DNA of 64,000 bases from Diplolepis rosae (taxonomy: Eukaryota; Arthropoda; Insecta; Hymenoptera; Diplolepididae), in assembly GCA_030998225.1 (NCBI GenBank), contig JAPYXD010000522.1, positions 5,890,001 to 5,954,000 on the forward strand. The letters run 5' to 3'. The translations under genes and the position numbers were made by a program. The first letter of the stretch is position 1; each line of letters opens with the position of its first letter. A model generated the notes under the pieces. The model was not told the origin of the DNA. It searched no databases and saw nothing but the letters and a program-made list of their open reading frames with translations. Shown here piece by piece: positions 11,651 to 22,932 of the stretch.

Positions 11651-12755
11651 CACTGAGAAACTTTTCGTTAGAGTAAATTATAAAATTGAATAAAAATTTA
11701 GTATAATAGTGTTTTAAAATGAGGAAACCTGAGGTTTTATTACATTTATTCATATTATGGCACCGAAATTCAATATAGTCATAACAGTCTTTACAACTTG
11801 TAGTAAAAAAATTAGTATTTTATATACCAAATATTATGAATCTCCATTCGAAAAATAGAGAACACTAAAAATGATATTATGATTACCAAGTTTTCTAAAA
11901 ATAAATCTAATAAGTCGAACAATGAATATTATAACCTTGAAACCATATTTGAAAAATTCATATTCTGAATATGAACTTGCCAGAAACCTTGCGACGAGCA
12001 GCAAAAATCAAAACATTCATTCTCGGTTTTTCGTATAATTCGTTTCAGAATGTCGTCCGAGTGCTTTCGACGTAATCCGAATAGATTCGCAGACTCGATC
12101 CAAGTCTGCCCAACTCAGAAGTGGCTTATAAGCAATATTTATTTCGGAATATGGCAAACGAGAATAGCCGAGAGGCTTTAGGCGTTAGGAATGTGTTTAG
12201 TTATGTAGATATAGGTAGAGTTAGAGGGTTCGAACCCGAAAGCGATTCTGAAAATTATTTTCAAGCGTATGCGATTATAAATAATGTAGCATTGTATACT
12301 TAAATATGTGAACATAAATAAGGTATGATAATAATATTTGCGTATGTGTTTCCACTGGATCCTCTCCCCTCTTCTCAGTGCCAACCTCTCCCCTCTATCT
12401 TTCTTTTGTTTTGCACGCGTTAGAAAAAAAACACAAGAATTCTTAATCCGGAGCCGTCACTTCTGAAGGTCAAACCTTTTGGTGGAGTGAGTGATTTTTC
12501 ATATAGTGGTTTTCAGATTTACATATTCTTTGTTTCGCTTCGCAACTTTGATATAGTAAATTTCAAATTCTCGTAGGTTTTATAGCAGTTAATAGAACAT
12601 ATATTCCATTTATTCAAACGAAAATATTACTTTCGCTGCTTGAAAACCACTATATTGATTTCTGATACACAAACATTGTTTACCGCATTTTGAAACGATA
12701 TCATACTAGAATATAATTCATTTTTATGATTTACTCTAACGAAAAGTCTCTCAGT
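11651..12755. mobile_element. 1.1-kb TIR element with CACTGAGA termini and TA target duplication
   Basis: Left CACTGAGAAACTTTTCGTTA continues AGAGTAAAT; the right end read in reverse is CACTGAGAGACTTTTCGTTA followed by the same AGAGTAAAT, so the TIR is about 35 bp with few mismatches. TA lies directly outside both ends. No transposase frame is seen. A tRNA-like block sits at 12158-12250, comparable to the one in 5862-7717. Confidence 0.75.
12158..12250 (+). other. Class II tRNA-like block (Ser/Leu-type D arm)
   Basis: TAGCCGAGAGG fits the A-box pattern TRGCNNAGNGG exactly, and the following CTTTAGGCG matches the D arm of tRNA-Ser/Leu. The B box GGGTTCGAACCC follows about 45 bp later, leaving room for a variable arm. 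The acceptor stem pairs only partly. I read it as a tRNA-derived relic carried by the surrounding TIR element. Confidence 0.5.
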
Positions 12756-12799
12756 GTAATGACTCTAAATTTAATTCGCAAACCAAAATTTAAAAAATG

Positions 12800-13062
12800 C
12801 CCTATAAGGATAGCAGAATTGTCAACTTCAATAAGGCCTTGCTGAGTCTTACAGGGGTCGTATATTGACCCTACAGAGGGCCTACCTGGGCCCCACAGAG
12901 GGCCACTTTATTGGCCCATTGTAGGGAGTCTACATGAGGCTTCCGAAGGCGAGCATGTCAAAGTTATGTTGGCCCTTTATATTTTGCCATCGTGGGGCCA
13001 ACATAATAAGAGGGCAAACTACATGGGGCCCAGCAGGGCCCAACTCAAAATTGCCACACGGG
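12800..13062 (-). repeat. GGCCC-rich repeat ending CACACGGG
   Basis: Words such as GAGGGCC, GGGGCCAACAT and GGGCCCAGCAGGGCCC recur; several are hairpins. Inverse counterpart of the block at 10601. Confidence 0.5.
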
Positions 13063-13366
13063 AAGGCGATTTCAAGCGCAACGCCTAAGCATTCTGCGCG
13101 CAAAGTTTGAAAATCACATTTAAAATAATGATTGAAAAGTTTCATTGATTGTGAATTCAAATGTGTCAGATAAATAAAATTAATAATAGAATTGTTGTAA
13201 CATCATATATGAAAAGTTTTTCATTTTATCAGAAACCAAAAAAATTAAGCTTTATGACAAGTTTTCGTTATCACATATTATTCATTAAGCTTGAATGTAT
13301 ACAGTATTAAAGTTGAAATCATAAAATATACTGAAACCAACTTGATATTACTGATATTGTATGTTA
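13063..13366. other. Unassigned stretch
   Basis: Nothing recognised. Confidence 0.4.
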
Positions 13367-13965
13367 GGGGCCGTTCATAAACCTCGTGACGCAAATCCCT
13401 CAAAAAAGTAGCCCCCCACCCATCCCTTGTGACACTCCATGACAAACCGTTGAACCCTGCAGAATGGCACGTGATAAGTTATCACCCCCCCCCCCCTCAC
13501 CCATCTACCGAAAAATGTAATTAATCACAATTTTGTTCTAAAACTTCATATTTTTTTTCATATTTAGACCTTTGTACAAAAATGAGCTTTTCAAAATGGG
13601 CAAGCACAATCAAGAAAAAATTTTGAATTTCTGTCCATGGAGTACACAAACGATTTCCAATGGTTATCAAGGGAGCCTCAACAAAATTTCGATGCCGTTC
13701 TTTTCAACTAAATCTTTATCGAACCATTCACATGTTTCTTCGTTCTCGTTTTCAATAATAACACGGGGTTTGGAAAATAAAATGCAAAATTCGGTATTTC
13801 ATTAGTGAATTCAAGTATAAGGTTCTTTTAATGTTAAATACGAACATAATAAGGTATTTATCCGACTTTTGAGCAAATCCCCCGGCCACCCTATGACAAA
13901 TCGTGGAATAATCGAAATTCCCCCCCCCCCTCCCCTTGCCGCGTCATGAGCTTCATGAACAGCTC
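13367..13965. mobile_element. 600-bp TIR element, GGGGCCGTTCATAAA termini with C tracts
   Basis: Left GGGGCCGTTCATAAACCTCG continues into TGACGC; the right end in reverse reads GAGCTGTTCATGAAGCTCAT then GACGC. Both ends have subterminal C tracts near 13486 and 13920. The small open frame between them shows no motif. A related terminus occurs at 26857-27135. Confidence 0.65.
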
Positions 13966-14015
13966 TTCAGAAAAATTTAAAAATGAAGTTTGTGAAAAAT
14001 ATTTTTTATCAAATA

Positions 14016-14964
14016 TGAGGTCTGTCCAGAAAGTATCGGGCCTACCTTTATATCGCCGCGCCATAGTGTTCAAGCGATCTCTGCGGGGTACGAGCGTCAA
14101 CAGTAAAGCCTCACGAACCTATCGGTTGCTTGATGACATCTGCCGGACGTATGGTTCATGCGCGGCGTGTCTTTGTTCACAAAGCTATTTTTGAGTTCGG
14201 CGGATTTTGTAATTGATAAAAATGACTGAAAAACTAGATCAACGGATTTGCATCAAATTTTGTTTTCAACTTGGAAAAACGTGTTCGGAAACTATTCAGA
14301 TGATGCAGGCCTTTGGGAATGAGTGCATGAGCAAAACACGAATAAAAGAGTGGCATAATCGTTTCAAAGAAGGCCGCACTTCTGTTGATAGTGATTCTCG
14401 TTCTGGCCGAACTTCGACGACAAAAACATTGGATAATATTGAGCGGATGTGACTTACGATTGAAGGTGATCATCGATTAACTGTTCGTGAACTAGAAAAT
14501 GGTCTCGGAGTATCGAAAACTACTGTTTGGAAAATTTTGAACAAGATTTTAGGAATGACTCGGGTGTGTGCGGTGACTGGCTTCTTCACCACGATAATGC
14601 GCCAGCGCATTCATCGAATCTTGTGCAGCAGTTCCTGAATAAACACAGTATCGCATTGCTTCGATAACCTCCGTACAGTCTCGACATAGCCCCCTGTGAC
14701 TTTTGGCTGTTTCCAAAACTCAAAAAACCACTCAAAGGACAACGATTCGATGACAAAAGGACGGTTGAAGATAATGCGACGACCTTACTCAAGACCATCC
14801 CTAAAAGTGAGTTCCAGGACTGTTTCGAGCAGTGTAAACATCGCTGGAACTGTGTTATTTAATCAAGTGGGGATTACTTTGAAGGATCCGACCCTCCCGA
14901 TGATGAAGAATAACGCCAGCGCGGAGATATAAAGGTAGGTTCGATACTTTCCGTAGAGACCTCG
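14016..14964 (+). pseudogene. Mariner transposon relic, internally deleted, TA duplication intact
   Basis: TIRs begin TGAGGTCTGTCC and, reversed, CGAGGTCTCTACGG, both running into AAAGTATCG..CCTACCTTTAT; TA flanks both ends. The transposase starts at 14221 with MTEKLDQRICIKF, a mariner helix-turn-helix region through EWHNRFKEGRTS, and is stopped at 14451. A second HTH follows (GVSKTTVWKIL). The first catalytic Asp region is deleted. Then come HHDNAPAHSS with the second Asp and DIAPCDFWLFPKLK with the third, and SGDYFEGS near the end. At 949 bp against about 1.3 kb for mariner, roughly a third is missing. It cannot make transposase. Confidence 0.85.
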
Positions 14965-14966
14965 TA

Positions 14967-15250
14967 TACATGGTTTGTCCGAAAAGTCATGCTGATGATT
15001 TTGTTGTGAAGCAACTATACGTCGGAGCGCATTCGGACCGGTTGAGATCGGTAAAGGCGAAGTCAGCTCACGGAAGAATGGTCGCTCAATCGTCTCCGAC
15101 CAGCCGGAGAGTAAGGACAAGCAATTCCATGTAACACCCCGTTCCCTACAATCCTGACGTGACTCCCCCTGACTTCTTTTCGTTTCCGCGCCTGAAAACT
15201 CCCATGAAAGGACATCATTTCGGGACAATTGGCAATGTTAAAAGTGGCGC
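14967..15250 (+). pseudogene. Second mariner fragment, abutting the first
   Basis: It starts TGGTTTGTCCGAAAAGT, the same terminus as the mariner at 52758 (TGGTTTGTCTGAAAAGT), and follows the same leader (CTATACGTCG.AGCGCA.TCGGAC). It then jumps to a C-terminal piece with PPDFFSFPRLKTPMKGHH. N-terminal and central coding parts are gone. It begins within a few bases of the preceding mariner's TA. Confidence 0.75.
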
Positions 15251-16289
15251 ACATGCCCGATAATGGTAACGGATTCAAGCTTCGTAAGGGGTCAGTAAGC
15301 CCATTCCCGCCCGCTGATAAGGGCGTGAATGTGTGATTCCGACACACTTTCAAAGTGCGCATGCGTCATTGTCGCCGGGCGACCATGTCACACTTTCCGC
15401 TCGCTCTCCATGCACGAAAGTTATGTTTATCGTGCATCTTGGACAAAAAAGTTATTTCCTATTTTATATTTTTATGCAAAGTTGAACGATTTTCTTACAT
15501 TTCCGTGAGTGTTTGGCAAACTCAAAGTACTATTTTCACGGCTGAGGGAGGAGTTAGTGCAGGAGTGAGGCCGTAATAAGAGTACTTTGAATTCGCTTAA
15601 CACTCAACGACAATCTACGAAAAATCATCCAACTTTGCATGAAATATCGTGTTACTGCGCAGAAAAGTTTTGTCGTCCGAGGCTTATGAATTCATTACTT
15701 TTTGGCAAGTTTCATGAATCGCCTTTTTCAAAACCACTTCCGAATCTGTTTACCATTTCAAAAATATGTATACTCTATGTGAAAATAAAAGGCTGATGAC
15801 TATGTGAATCTAATGTTTACCACTTATTAATTGTCACGACCCACGACTTTATCGACTCAAGATACAGCAAGATCTATAAAAAAAGAGAAAGATCATTAGA
15901 ATCAAAATGCCGATTCAAATAAAATTGATATATTTGCCTGTAACATTAATGCCAGGTAAAAAATTTCATCAGAGAAGGCAACTCATCCGATCTTGAACTT
16001 CAATACAAAATATGAAAAAGGTGGCTCACCTTGCCTTTTACCCTCACCATAATTGACATAATTTAGGTCTATAAAAAGGGAAGACCCAATGTTACAGCAC
16101 AGTCCAGGGCCGGCCAACCTCTAATGGATGAGTTGTCCGCGTAGCTTAGTTAATGTGCACAGTTTTACGTGGCGCTAGTTGTCGCAAGCGGGCGGAGTGC
16201 GGCAAGGGGAACTGGCTTCGTATGAGTTCCGCCATTGGTATTTATTTACTCTGTTATATTTATTATTGTTATATTTACAAGTGTTTAAT
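15251..16289. other. Unassigned stretch
   Basis: Open frames occur but show no motif, and none continues beyond 103 codons. I do not call a gene. Confidence 0.4.
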
Positions 16290-16465
16290 AATTTATTGTG
16301 TCCAAATGGGCGGAAAAAGTCGCATTGCATGCTTGCGGGTAGAGCGGCATGCAGTCAATTGCGCCCCGGCGACTGAATCGAGCGAAATGTTCATACCGCC
16401 CGCTTCAACGGGCAGAAATGTTCCTACCGCCCGCTTCAACGGGCGAAATGCTAGACAACGATAGT
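16290..16465 (+). mobile_element. TTGTGTCCAAATGGGCGG element, one end only
   Basis: It starts TTGTGTCCAAATGGGCGG, then AAAAAGTCGCATTGCATGC. Two tandem units of GAAATGTTC.TACCGCCCGC follow. The same words make both termini of the 330-bp insertion at 53306-53635. The right terminus is missing here. Confidence 0.6.
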
Positions 16466-16529
16466 TAGAAGCTTGCGCGAATTCTTACTTGTAATTTTTG
16501 TCGTTAATAAAAATAATAATAAAAATGTA

Positions 16530-16571
16530 CTTCAAGAGTGAGAAGTTGATATTAACTTTTCACTCTTGAAT
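16530..16571. repeat. Short hairpin beside MITE copy 4
   Basis: CTTCAAGAGTGAGAAGTT is followed after a few bases by AACTTTTCACTCTTGAA, a near-perfect stem of about 16 bp. Confidence 0.6.
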
Positions 16572-16575
16572 TACA

Positions 16576-17152
16576 TTTATGTGCCTCAGGCACGGAAACT
16601 CGTTTTTCCGTTACAGAGGAATATAATGTAAAAATTGAACTGCGCATGCGCATATAGTCTTACAGCGGAACACAATCTTTTTCTTATTTTTCTTCTTCTC
16701 ACTTCTTCTTCGTACAGCGTTAGCACCTTACTGGCAAAACCTTGTACATTTGAACTGCGCATGCGTTTATTAGAATCCATTACTACACAACAAGATCGAT
16801 CAAATCAACATGGCCGGGACTAGTCGTGACATATCAAGTGTAATGACTAGCGCCGCAAGCAACTACAATACTAGATTAGACTTCAGTGTACGCATAAAAA
16901 CTCGTATCCGCACCAAAGTCACATAAAATAGAATACGTGCCAATGCACACAATTTGGGAAATTGCGAGACTCGCGACAATGCTCGCAGGACTGATCGCGC
17001 CTCGGCTTCGTCTCGGCTTTGCCTCAGCTACATACGTCTCGGCTACGCCTCAACTATGCCTCACCTACGACTCGACTACGCCTTGGCTTCGATCTCCTGC
17101 GAACATTGTCGCTCGTCACGCAATAACCCCCATTGTGCGCCTAGGCACGTAA
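16576..17152 (-). mobile_element. TTATGTGCC MITE family, copy 4
   Basis: Reverse copy: TTTATGTGCCTC at the left and GCGCCTAGGCACGTAA at the right, with the minisatellite between about 17000 and 17095. Length 577 bp. It shares with copy 2 the segment around TAATGACTAGCGCCGCAAGC, absent from copy 1. Confidence 0.8.
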
Positions 17153-17572
17153 TATACTATTTCACAATTTTGCATTAAATCAATAATTTCCTTTTAATTA
17201 TATTCTCTGCAGCGCATTTAAAGAACCTTTACCACTAACACGTGCACATATAATGGTAGTTCATATGCACAGTTGTACACGGCGCTAGTTGCTAATCATT
17301 CACCATCTATGCATTAGGTTTGAACGGCCTGGCACAGTCAATGTCCAAGTTCTACAATCTAACCAACACGTAGCAGTCCAGTCTCATCATCTTTACACCG
17401 CGAGTTCAGCGACAGGTAAAAGTGAAAGGCAAGTCTAGCCAAATCAATTTTGAGTGCTACAAGAAGGTCGTAATCTGAAGGGTGAGCTAGCTGATAGCGA
17501 GGTTATCAACAATCAATATTTGACATTCCATGAATGTTTTGTGTCATTTTTTTGACGTGAAGTGTCAAGGCT

Positions 17573-17935
17573 ATGCCATTTACAGTCATCGAATCGTTTA
17601 CCACGCAACAATGTATTTTGGTTGTCCAAACTTATTATGAAAACAGTCGTTCTGTAAGAAATACATTTCTTAAACTTCGGAATAGTTCTGGTCACATGCA
17701 GGTCCTTCAGTCTGTAATTCGCCACATTGTAAATCGTTTCGAGAATATTTTTAGTGCAAATTATGAGCTGATGATACCATCGTGCAATTTTTCTTTGATA
17801 ATAATCGTGAAATGATCGATACAGTGAACTCTGAAGGTTATCGTATCAGACTAACTGACTTTTTGTAACCAAAATTATATGAATTGAATGTGAATAAGCT
17901 TTTTTTCAACTAGATGGCAAAACATCGCGCATAAG
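17573..17935 (+). pseudogene. Tc1/mariner-superfamily transposase remnant
   Basis: MPFTVIESFTTQQCILVVQT then YYENSRSVRNTFLKLRN gives the N-terminal helix-turn-helix of a Tc1-like transposase, followed by SVIRHIVNRFE. After a large internal deletion the sequence resumes in the catalytic half with DNNREMIDTVNSEGYR, then an LTDFL motif, a stop, and a decayed FQQDGATCH-like segment. The related element at 54967-55344 keeps another part of the same kind of protein. Terminal repeats were not found. Confidence 0.6.
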
Positions 17936-19977
17936 TCGTAAAAACGACTTGGAACATCCATTGAAATCAACTAGAATAAGTAACTCAATTGACTGAAACC
18001 GATTGGACCAAAATTGATCTACAATATTCTACAATCCATTTGAAGACTCATCGCGAATTATCGATAAGAAGGACTCAAGTCATCAACTCGACCCAACTGG
18101 ACTCGTTCGGAACTCGTTTGAAAGTCAACCAAAAGTAAATACACTTCCTTGGTGCTTACTTTACAAGCTATTTCTATGTTAATAAACATTTTTAAATAAT
18201 TAATTCCGTCTTATTTACTGACATATTTCTCATCCCTTAGAGAGGATCCTGCCGATCTTTACATAAAAAGAGGAATTCTTTAATAAGAGAAATGTTACGA
18301 TTTTGACGTAACATAATTAAAAAATATAATAAAATATTTCAAAATACTTTGAGGTATTTCTATTCTAATTTTCCTCAATGAACATCACACCCCGTTTTCC
18401 CAAGTATTGTGTGATTTTTTTGGTCGGGAAATTAAAAACAAATTAAAAACGTCATTTCACGCGAAGGTTCTCACACGCATAAATACCGAATCAGTGATTC
18501 AACGCGCGCAATATCGAAAACATAAATCTGGTTGGGGTGGAGTCTTTGAAGGGTGAATTTACATAACCGCAGCGTACCGAATTCTGCCCGAGATACTTTG
18601 CATACAAAGGCCTCTATTCAAATTCCCAATTTACAAATACAACTGTCTATATGATGCACTGTACGAATCATTTGAACGTTTCGATTTCTACGCCAATGGC
18701 ATGTCACCAATCTTTCAAATACTTGATTTCGGAGAGAATTCCAACAATTTAAAAGCTTTGCGTTTTAAACATATGCATATCGCTGGAATTGCGATCGATT
18801 GTGTTCTCAATAAATTTATAAATGCCTGTCAAATCAAACCTTATCACTTTTCACATTCGAGGCCCTCTTGAGATTTAATCTGTCAGTCCTAATCAAAATA
18901 TCTCGTTAAACTCATCCATAAATGCTCACTTGATTATAGATTCCCGAATTACTTTTTAAAAATCAAATTTCATCCGTAGATATATTTAAATTGTTAGCAT
19001 TACTTGAAATATCGGTAGTTAATTAATCTTCAAAGGAAACTAATTGAATTCGAAATTACTTGATGTAATAAATATATAATACACAAGTACGGAAATAATA
19101 ATAGTTTGATAATTTCATTAATGACGGGAAATTTGAATAATTTGTTCAATAACTAATTTAAATTGTAATTACTGAATTTAATCAGATCCGAGAAATTCAC
19201 TAGTAATACGATTGTTAAATAACTAGCGATGAATATTTACAAATGCTAATGAGAAAGTACCGACAGCAGGTGGTGGTGGCATGTGCACAGTTTCATTGCA
19301 GATCCTCTCTTCTAATAACTTCTTACACATTTGCAACGTTTTCTGTAATTGAGTTTATACTTTGTACTTTGTAATAATATAAGTACTATAAAACTCAAAG
19401 GTAGAGGTAGTATTGAGAACTTTGAGGCTTTCGTTACAGAAATTAATTTGCGAATTCCTCCTTCTAAGAGTGCTGAAGAAAATAACGTTTGAAAGTTAAG
19501 TAAAATAAAAACAAATCCTCTTATTAAATTTTATTGAAAAGATGAACAAAAATTTAATTTGGAGCTTGCTGTTAGAATATTATAGTAATACGTCTTTTAA
19601 ATTTATATCTATTTAAAACCTGAGTTTTAATTAACTTAATGTGACTAAAGAATAATTCAGATCAAAATTAATTGCAACGTGCTTTCGAAGTAGTAACCAA
19701 ATTTTTCTCATAAAAAATTAGTTTAGGTAAAAATTATTCGTTTGCTAATACGAAGCGTTTTTTTTAAATTCATTTTAAGCAAAAGACAATAATATATCGA
19801 ATTTTTTAGAAATTAAATCTAATTTTGATAAAATACAATAAGAAGCTTTTAGTTAATCGGATAATGACTTCTTATATAAAAATCAGATTGAATAAAAATA
19901 AAAATCGAAACTTTTTCGAATAACAATAACAAAACTAAAAATTTAATAAAAATAATGGATTTTTCGGCGTAAACGGG
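17936..19977. other. Long unassigned AT-rich stretch
   Basis: About 2 kb with no coding motif, RNA gene or clear element border on either strand. Confidence 0.4.
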
Positions 19978-21062
19978 TTAAGGGGGTCGTCTGGTGTAAT
20001 AGGCACTAAAAACAGCTATTTTTTCTGTATTAAATTGCTTCTATAACATCTCTTGCATATGTAGGTAAAAAGATTTTTCGATATTCGATTATATAGCACA
20101 GGCGAAGCAGACTAATGGTGAATCAAAATTTTCTTTGTGCAATTCGTACTTAAACTTTTAATTGCGTTTTTCTCAAAACTGCATTTTTCGAATTCGTTGA
20201 CACGATATCTCAAAAAATACTGAACCGATTTTGCTCAAATTTCTATGGTATATTCAGTACATCCATAGTTCTAATCCGTACCAAAATCATTGTCTTATCT
20301 GTCAGAGTATTTTTTTCTAGCCAAAATGTCAAAAAAAATTCCGAAAATCGTAACATTATTTTCAAAACTGCATTAAACATTAAATTTACAATATTTTGAC
20401 TTGATTCGAGTAACGGGCATAGCCACAGGTGTACAGATTGAAATGTCGTTTGATTTTTTGACTTCAGATCAGAAGAAGAATCGGAATCATGTCAGCTATT
20501 GGCCAACTTTTTTTTTGCGCGTATCACTTTTGAGAGTTGCAAAGTCGATTCCACTCCTTATTCTGACGTAGAAAAAATTTCACTGACTATTCAAATGTTG
20601 ATAAATATGTAGTGGAAATTCCAAGATACCGTGTTCTCATGATTCGTCAAAAAAAATTCCTAAAAGAAGCGAAACAAAACGGCCGTCATATAAGAAGATA
20701 CTTTTTCAAAGATATTCCGCCATTTTGAAATTGTTGCATGAATTTTATTGGTAGAGGTTCAGGATATTGCTGTTGTCGTACTAATTCTAAAACTCTTTGC
20801 TTTATCTCTTTCAGATGGTCCTTCATGAAGAATTCATCTGCGCAAGCGACCTACTTACTTTTCGAAGAGTTGTGTTTGTTCGACATTTTTGTATACAAAA
20901 ACTGTGTAAAATTAATACAAAACATTTTTTTCATGTATTTCAAGAGTTTATTTGTTAAGCCCAACAAGTTTCATACCAATATTTATATTAACAAGCTCTA
21001 AAAAAATTCTTAAAAATAGCCTTTTTCAGGGGGGGGGGCTAGAATGGTATGATTCCATAACC
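19978..21062 (+). repeat. Interspersed repeat, TTAAGGGGGTCGTC terminus to GGGG-tract end
   Basis: TTAAGGGGGTCGTCTGG near 19978 resembles the TTAAGGGGGTAGTCCACTGG end at 45625 (reverse). Bases 20900-21062 match the two ends of the 45763-47504 element: TTTATTTGTTAAGCCCAACA, then AATATTTATATTAACA, then a G tract and ATGGTATGAT. Whether both parts belong to one insertion is unclear. Confidence 0.4.
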
Positions 21063-21417
21063 TCTATATACCTAATTTTTATTTTATCTGAATAAAATGG
21101 ACCTTGCTAAATAAACAAATTTTGTACAGTCTATAGAATAATTATTAAAACTATTAGGTGTACAACTTTGCTTCGGTCGTTTTCCGATAGATGACTGCAG
21201 CAGTAAGTGCTGGTCGAAATAGGCAGATCAAAAATCTCACACAGTAAGCTTGGATATCTGTCAACATAACGACAGCACCACATTAGTGAATTTGTGTTCG
21301 CATAATGAATTTATTTTTGATCGAAGATGTCAGTTTGCGAGCCAAATTCTCGTCGTTTGAGGGAAGTTTTGATTTTCTGCTTTCATTTGAAGAACACTGC
21401 GGCTGAAGCTTATTGAA

Positions 21418-21751
21418 TCAGTGATCCCAGAACGTGTGAGCTGGCGGCCCCCACCATAGACCCCACCAGCTCATGGCTTCTTCCTCGCTCGACTGCCATA
21501 GGCAGTGATCCCAGAACGTGGGAGCTGGCGGCCCCCACCATAGATGCCTCGAGCTCATTGTGTCTTCCTCATTCAACCAACGTATGGCAGTCGAGCGAGA
21601 AAGAAGCCATGAGCTGGTGGGGTCTATGGTGGGGGCCGCCAGCTCCCACGTTCTGGGATCACTGGCCATAGGTTGGTTGAATGAGGAAAACACAATGAGC
21701 TCGAGGCATCTATGGTGGGGACCACCAGCTCCCACATTCTGGGATCACTGC
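21418..21751. mobile_element. Interleaved palindromic insertion (A-B-A'-B')
   Basis: Four related arms, each starting or ending CAGTGATCCCAGAACGTG, lie in series. Arm A (21418-21502) pairs with A' (about 21587-21663) and arm B (about 21503-21585) with B' (about 21670-21751). A and B share their first 40 or so bases, including GGCCCCCACCATAGA, then diverge. It interrupts the mariner at 21154-23300. It is GC-rich against AT-rich surroundings. Confidence 0.75.
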
Positions 21752-22396
21752 ATCAAATCCTCTCAAGTATTTACGCTGAGGCTACTCTTCGTAAAAGAAC
21801 GTATCGTGAGTGGTGATTTTGATGTCGAGGACCGGTATGTCAGTGGAAAAGAGAAAATTTTCGAAGATTCCGAATTGGAGGCATTACTTGCTGAAGACTC
21901 CTGTCAAATACAAGAAGATTTGGCAGAATCATTGAGAGTGAATTAACAAGCCATTTTGAAACGCCTCAGAGCCATGAGAATGATTCAGAAGCAAGGAAAT
22001 TGGGTTCCGTACAACTTGAAGCCGAGAGATGTTAAACGGCGTTTATTTGCTTGTAAACAACTGCTTCAAAGACAAAATCGAATGGGGTTTTTACATCGCA
22101 TTGTGATCGGCGACGAAAACTGGGTCCGCCACGATAATCCCAAGCATAGAAAATCATGAAGGATGCCCGGACATGCCTCCACGTCGACGGCCAGACCGAA
22201 TATTCACGGTACAAAGGTTATGCTCATTATTTGGTGGGACCAGATCGATGTGGTGTATTATGAGCTGTTGAAACCCAGTGAAACAATCACAGGGGATCAG
22301 TATCAAACGCAATTGATGCGTTTGAGCCGAGCACTGAAGGAGAAACGACACAGTACCATGAGAGACACGACAAAATTATCCTCCAGCATGACAATT

Positions 22397-22932
22397 TAAA
22401 CTCGAACCCGTATCACTACCAACCCGGATTCCTCTCAACGTCCAAACAAAAGCACAATTAAAACTTTCGAGAATTCGAAACTAATCGAATCCTCAAAACA
22501 CAAAAAACAACAAAATTTGGACCAAAATCACGACTAGAAAAAAACCTTGAGAAAACAGGGTCTTGTTACAGTTTCCTGTTGGCGTTCCATGGAGAAGGAT
22601 CTGCATCCCCATGGAGGGTGATAGGAGACGCAACATTTATTAAATATTTTTATTTTCTGTACTGTTACATCTTTGAAGAGGGTACTGGCAGAGCACCGAA
22701 ACGTCGGCGATAGTTTAAATTTTATTGATGTAAATGGTGGTGGGTATTAAAAACAAAGGAGGACGAAAGAAAAAAAACGAAGAAAGGGGTTTTGGAAGGT
22801 TGCCTTCTTTTTTCTTTCCTCCTTTTTTGCTTGTTTTCTCAAGTTTTTTTTCTAGTCGTGATTATGGTCCAAATTTAGTTGTGTTTTTTGTGTTTTGAGG
22901 ATTCAATTAGTTTCGAATTCTTGAAATTTTTA
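22397..22932. mobile_element. 536-bp insertion with a perfect 12-bp target duplication
   Basis: AGCATGACAATT stands at 22385-22396 and again at 22933-22944, bracketing the insert exactly where the mariner frame (LQHDN) breaks. Inside, 22460-22558 and 22826-22930 are inverted repeats of about 100 bp (TTTCGAGAATTCGAAACTAA on the left and its complement on the right). The middle includes CACCGAAACGTCGG, a phrase I associate with 3' regions of insect non-LTR retrotransposons. No protein is encoded. The class is uncertain. Confidence 0.7.

Noticed and set aside
12158..12250. Working tRNA-Ser/Leu gene
   Set aside because: A and B boxes are good but the acceptor stem and anticodon arm do not pair properly.
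16153..16464. 103-codon frame with cysteines
   Set aside because: Its second half is the TTGTGTCCAAATGGGCGG repeat; no domain is visible.
21418..21946. 142-codon frame through the palindromic insert
   Set aside because: A chance fusion of the GC-rich insert with mariner codons; the insert arms read similarly on both strands.
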